From a candidate division KSB1 bacterium (lineage in GTDB: Bacteria > Zhuqueibacterota > Zhuqueibacteria > Zhuqueibacterales > Zhuqueibacteraceae): a stretch of DNA of 64,000 nt. The translations under genes were made by a program, and so were the position numbers. The notes below the pieces were generated by a model. The model saw only the letters and a list, made by a program, of their open reading frames with translations, made no database searches and was not told the origin of the DNA. Shown here one piece after another: positions 60,928 to 64,000 of the stretch (the stretch's first letter is position 1; every line of letters begins with the position of its first letter). The stretch lies in NCBI GenBank assembly GCA_034506175.1, contig JAPDQB010000028.1, forward strand, positions 1 to 64,000. Reading direction: 5' to 3'.

Positions 60928-63879
60928 ATGAAACACAAAAAACATTATTCGCTTTGGCCGCCGCTCGCGTTAATGATTCTGCTTTTGGCCGCAACAGCTT
61001 CGGCACAAGTCGGCTATTATTTCGGCCAGAACAAAGTGCTCTACAAGGATTTCGACTGGGCGGTTTTTCGCACCGCACATTTCGACGTGCATTATTACCC
61101 CGAAGAGAAACAAGCGGCGCTGGATGCGGCGCGCATGGCCGAGCGCGGTTATGAATATTTGAGCGCGACGCTGGATCATCGAATCAAGGAAAGAATCCCG
61201 CTGCTGCTCTACGCCTCTCTCAATGATTTTCAGCAAACCAACGTCGTTTCCGATTTGCTCGATCAAGGCACGCGCGGCGTGACCGAGAGCCTCAAGAAAC
61301 GCGTCGTGCTGCCCATCACCGGATCGTATCGTGAGTTCAATCACGTGCTGGTTCACGAATTGGTGCATGCTTTTCAGTATGACATGATGCTGAGCAGCCA
61401 ATTCAAGAACAGCCGGTTCAATCCGCCGTTATGGTTTGTCGAGGGCATGGCGGAATATCTCTCCGTCGGGATGGACAACACCACGCGGATGTGGGTGCGC
61501 GACGGCTTGCTCAATGACAAACTGATCACCGTCTCCCAATTGAATCATGCCTTCGATATTCGCGTTTACCGGCTTGGCGAATCGCTCTGGCATTACATCG
61601 GCGAGACGTATGGCAAGAAAATGGTGGGCAATCTTTTCAAAACCGCGGTTAATTTGGGCGACATTGAGCAGGCCATCAAGAAACAGCTTGGCTGCGATTC
61701 GAAAGAGCTGACCAGGCGTTGGCACGAGCATGCCCGCAAGCTGGCGGTGCCGCAGGATTCAACGCTGCAGACGCCCGAGCAAATCGCCGAGCGCATCACG
61801 CATCAACAAGGCTATTATCATCGCCTCAACGTCGCGCCCTCGGTGAGTCCGGACGGCAATCAGATTGCTTACATCGCCAACAAAAATCTCAACGAAGATA
61901 TTTTCCTCCTGAGTAAAGATAAGAACGGCCAATGGAAAAACGAGCGGCTGCTCCAAGGCGGCGCCAGCAAACGCTTTGAAACGCTGCGCTATTTTGACAG
62001 CGCCATTGCCTGGTCGCGCGACGGCCATCGGCTCGCGTTTATTGCCAAATCCGGCAAGGACGATGCGCTGTACATCATGAACCCCCACACCAAAAAAGTC
62101 ACGCAAAAATTCGTATTCGAAGCATTGAACGGCCTGCAGTCGCCCAGCTTCTCGCCGCATGGCGACGAGGTGGTTTTCGTCGGCATTTCCGGCGGCGTCT
62201 CTGATTTGTACATCGTGGAATTGGCGGACGGCAGGCTGAGAAGATTGACGAAGGATCGTTTCGCCGAGCTGCATCCGCAATGGTCGCCGGATGGCCAGGC
62301 GATTGTGTTCGTCACCGACCGCGGCGAGGGCACCGATGAAGCAAAGCTGTTGTTCGGCGACTACGATTTGGCGATCTATCATCTTTCCAACAACGACATC
62401 GAAATGATCACCGCGCTGGCCGGCAACGCCACCAGTCCGCAATGGTCGGCCGACGGCCGCGAGATCGCTTTTGTTTCCGATTATCAGGGCATACCGAATA
62501 TTTATCGCCTGCGGTTGGCAGACAAAAAAATTTCGCCGATCACGTCGTTAAAGAACGGCGTCGCCGGCATTACCGAAACCACGCCGGCGTTGAGCTGGTC
62601 GGCACATGGCAAGGTCATGGTCTTCTCCGCTTTTCAGAAAACCAACTGGCAGCTTTATCGCCTCGAGGTGACGAAATTGCCCGCAGCATTGCCGCAATTC
62701 ACTTCCACTGAAAAAGCCGTGGAGTTAACCGAAGAGGACAGCACAGCCGCTGAAAGTGGCTGGCTCCCTTCCATTCCCGATCCCAATACGCTCTACAGCG
62801 ATTATAAACTGGCTTCACCTGACTCGATTGAACAGCGCGGCTACAGCAGCAAATTCAAGCTGGATGCGGTGGCGGTCGGCGGCGGGTATGATACGTATTG
62901 GGGCGGGGTTGGTCAGGCGGTCTTTCTTTTTACCGATATGCTGGGGAATCATAATCTTTATTTTTCCACCGCCATGCAATTGAAGAATCCGTTGCACTCG
63001 GATTTGGGACTGACCTATTTCAATCAAGGCAGCCGCATTAACTACGGGGTGCAGGCTTTTCAATCGAGTTTGCTCTATACGATCGGCGCGACGTTCAACT
63101 CGGTGGGATATTTGCGCAACACCTATCGCGGTTTCAACGCCATTGCTGCGTATCCGTTTAACCGGTTTTCGCGCGTCGAGCTTTTCGGCGGGCTGACGTG
63201 GGTCGATCAAGACGTGGTGGTTGAGACGTACAATTTCACCAGCCTGAACCGGCGGACGAGTGATATCGGCCTCTACAAATACGCGCAAGTCGGCGGCGCG
63301 CTGGTGTTCGACAATACCGTTTACGGCCCGCTGGGCCCGACGAGCGGCAGCCGCAGCCGCTTTTCGGTGGAAACGACGATGAGGGATTTTCAATTTACCA
63401 ATTACCTCACGGATTACCGGCGCTATTTCAATTTCGGCCATCGCTCGGTTTTGGCTTGGCGATTCGTGGGCGCCGCCAGCGTCGGACGCGATGCGCAAAT
63501 CTTCAGTATCGGAGGCCCCTATACTTATCGCGGCGCGAATTATGACACGTTTTTCGGCACGAAATTTCTGATCAGCAATTTGGAATATCGCTTCCCGATG
63601 CTGCCGTTTCTGCCGGCGAGCTTTGATTTTCTCAGCGCCGCCACGTATTACGATGCGGCTGCGGCGTGGGGCATCGATATTCCGGGTTACAGCAAAGCGA
63701 CGTTTCAACCTTTTTCGTCGGAAGGCGGCTTTGGTTTGAAAGATTTGAACAGCGCGCTGGGCATCGGCGCGCGCTTGAATATCGGCTATTTTCTGCTGCA
63801 ATATGACGTGGCCTGGCCGACGGATTTAAAGAATTTTGGCAAGCCGGTGAAGCAGTTTTCGATAGGGACGTTTTTCTAA
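60928..63879 (+). CDS. Metallopeptidase-TolB propeller-beta-barrel fusion, paralogue
   Basis: A 983-residue protein parallel to the one at 49323. After a signal peptide (about 1-26, ending ASAQ) the peptidase domain has HELVH (143-147) and Glu172 in WFVEGMAEY. PD40/TolB propeller repeats (WSRDG, WSPDGQ, WSADGR) run from about 320 to 600. A C-terminal beta-barrel region (about 660-983) has GGPYTYRGANYDTFFGTKFLISNLEYRFPML, the BamA-like conserved region, and ends with FGKPVKQFSIGTFF. Its substrate and topology are unknown. ATG at 60928 is used; the frame upstream lacks a signal peptide. The two paralogues are about 9 kb apart. Confidence 0.85.
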   Translation: MKHKKHYSLWPPLALMILLLAATASAQVGYYFGQNKVLYKDFDWAVFRTAHFDVHYYPEEKQAALDAARMAERGYEYLSATLDHRIKERIPLLLYASLNDFQQTNVVSDLLDQGTRGVTESLKKRVVLPITGSYREFNHVLVHELVHAFQYDMMLSSQFKNSRFNPPLWFVEGMAEYLSVGMDNTTRMWVRDGLLNDKLITVSQLNHAFDIRVYRLGESLWHYIGETYGKKMVGNLFKTAVNLGDIEQAIKKQLGCDSKELTRRWHEHARKLAVPQDSTLQTPEQIAERITHQQGYYHRLNVAPSVSPDGNQIAYIANKNLNEDIFLLSKDKNGQWKNERLLQGGASKRFETLRYFDSAIAWSRDGHRLAFIAKSGKDDALYIMNPHTKKVTQKFVFEALNGLQSPSFSPHGDEVVFVGISGGVSDLYIVELADGRLRRLTKDRFAELHPQWSPDGQAIVFVTDRGEGTDEAKLLFGDYDLAIYHLSNNDIEMITALAGNATSPQWSADGREIAFVSDYQGIPNIYRLRLADKKISPITSLKNGVAGITETTPALSWSAHGKVMVFSAFQKTNWQLYRLEVTKLPAALPQFTSTEKAVELTEEDSTAAESGWLPSIPDPNTLYSDYKLASPDSIEQRGYSSKFKLDAVAVGGGYDTYWGGVGQAVFLFTDMLGNHNLYFSTAMQLKNPLHSDLGLTYFNQGSRINYGVQAFQSSLLYTIGATFNSVGYLRNTYRGFNAIAAYPFNRFSRVELFGGLTWVDQDVVVETYNFTSLNRRTSDIGLYKYAQVGGALVFDNTVYGPLGPTSGSRSRFSVETTMRDFQFTNYLTDYRRYFNFGHRSVLAWRFVGAASVGRDAQIFSIGGPYTYRGANYDTFFGTKFLISNLEYRFPMLPFLPASFDFLSAATYYDAAAAWGIDIPGYSKATFQPFSSEGGFGLKDLNSALGIGARLNIGYFLLQYDVAWPTDLKNFGKPVKQFSIGTFF

Positions 63880-63895
63880 ATGCCGAAATAGCAGG

Positions 63896-63950
63896 CGGAC
63901 TTGCGCTGTGATGTTGTTCAAATTTACAATCGCATGCCAGCGCAAGTCCG
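63896..63950. repeat. 13-bp perfect inverted repeat
   Basis: CGGACTTGCGCTG (63896-63908) and its exact complement (63938-63950) are separated by 29 bases. It lies 17 bases after the stop of the last gene. The long loop and lack of a U-run make a terminator less likely than a repetitive extragenic or mobile-element end. Confidence 0.6.
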
Positions 63951-64000
63951 ACGCATACTCTTCAACCTTTTTGCCCAAATCGTTTTGCCGTCTGTTTTAA

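Noticed and set aside
1..64000. CRISPR arrays, tRNA and rRNA genes
   Set aside because: No regularly spaced repeats, tRNA-like cloverleaf or rRNA sequence was noticed; a tRNAscan or Rfam run would be decisive.

Overview
The window looks like chromosome from a Gram-negative bacterium of the FCB (Fibrobacteres-Chlorobi-Bacteroidetes) type, plausibly a Calditrichota, Ignavibacteria or KSB1-like lineage. The basis is indirect: several secreted proteins end in a 'YPNP...GVY' type IX secretion (T9SS/FlgD-like) C-terminal domain, there is a PorV/PorQ-family outer-membrane protein, LolA and beta-barrel proteins imply an outer membrane, and MqnD implies the futalosine menaquinone route. No rRNA, tRNA or CRISPR array was seen, so the lineage is an inference.

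Layout. (1) 170-15725, minus strand: one long exopolysaccharide operon running SLBB export protein, Wzc-type tyrosine autokinase, Wzx flippase, two sulfotransferases, sulfatase, Wzy-like polymerase, glycosyltransferase, glycoside hydrolase, glycosyltransferase, sulfatase. Many junctions overlap. It carries both sulfotransferases and secreted sulfatases, so the product is probably a sulfated polysaccharide. A structured leader and a possible promoter lie upstream. (2) 16208-20732, minus: a PIN toxin-antitoxin pair, lolA and ftsK, and a frameshifted retropepsin-like gene. (3) 20820-28381, minus: a sugar salvage cluster with two galactokinase-type GHMP kinases, a nucleotidyltransferase, a GH109-like enzyme, a sodium symporter with a 53-residue membrane protein beside it, and an M20 hydrolase. 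(4) 28466-32391: an incomplete oligopeptide ABC transporter interrupted by decayed plus-strand genes. (5) 32392-36212: YajQ, a ParB-fold protein and a ferritin-like protein (minus), then a SET-domain protein, a flavoprotein reductase and a DUF4383 protein (plus). (6) 36479-43015, plus: an SNF2 helicase with an unrecognised zinc-ribbon partner, mqnD, an AAA_14/DUF4143 ATPase followed by a second copy of the mqnD 3' end, and a short-chain dehydrogenase. (7) 43184-54370, plus: a promoter and long structured leader, PorV-like protein, a protease-like M6 protein lacking the catalytic His-Glu, CreD, a metallopeptidase/TolB-propeller/beta-barrel fusion and two DUF5683-type proteins, several separated by large hairpins. 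(8) 54359-60494: Nnr, AcpS, a sigma factor, an FHA protein, small DUF2442/DUF4160 genes and NAD synthase. (9) 60928-63879, plus: a second metallopeptidase/propeller/barrel fusion.

The broken genes are notable. At least four indels fall in short accessory genes, mostly at homopolymers, while the long core genes are all open. This points to real gene decay more than sequencing error. The strongest candidates for new biology are the SNF2/zinc-ribbon pair, the structured leader before porV, the ATPase insertion at mqnD, the GH109/dual-kinase cluster and the degenerate M6 protein.
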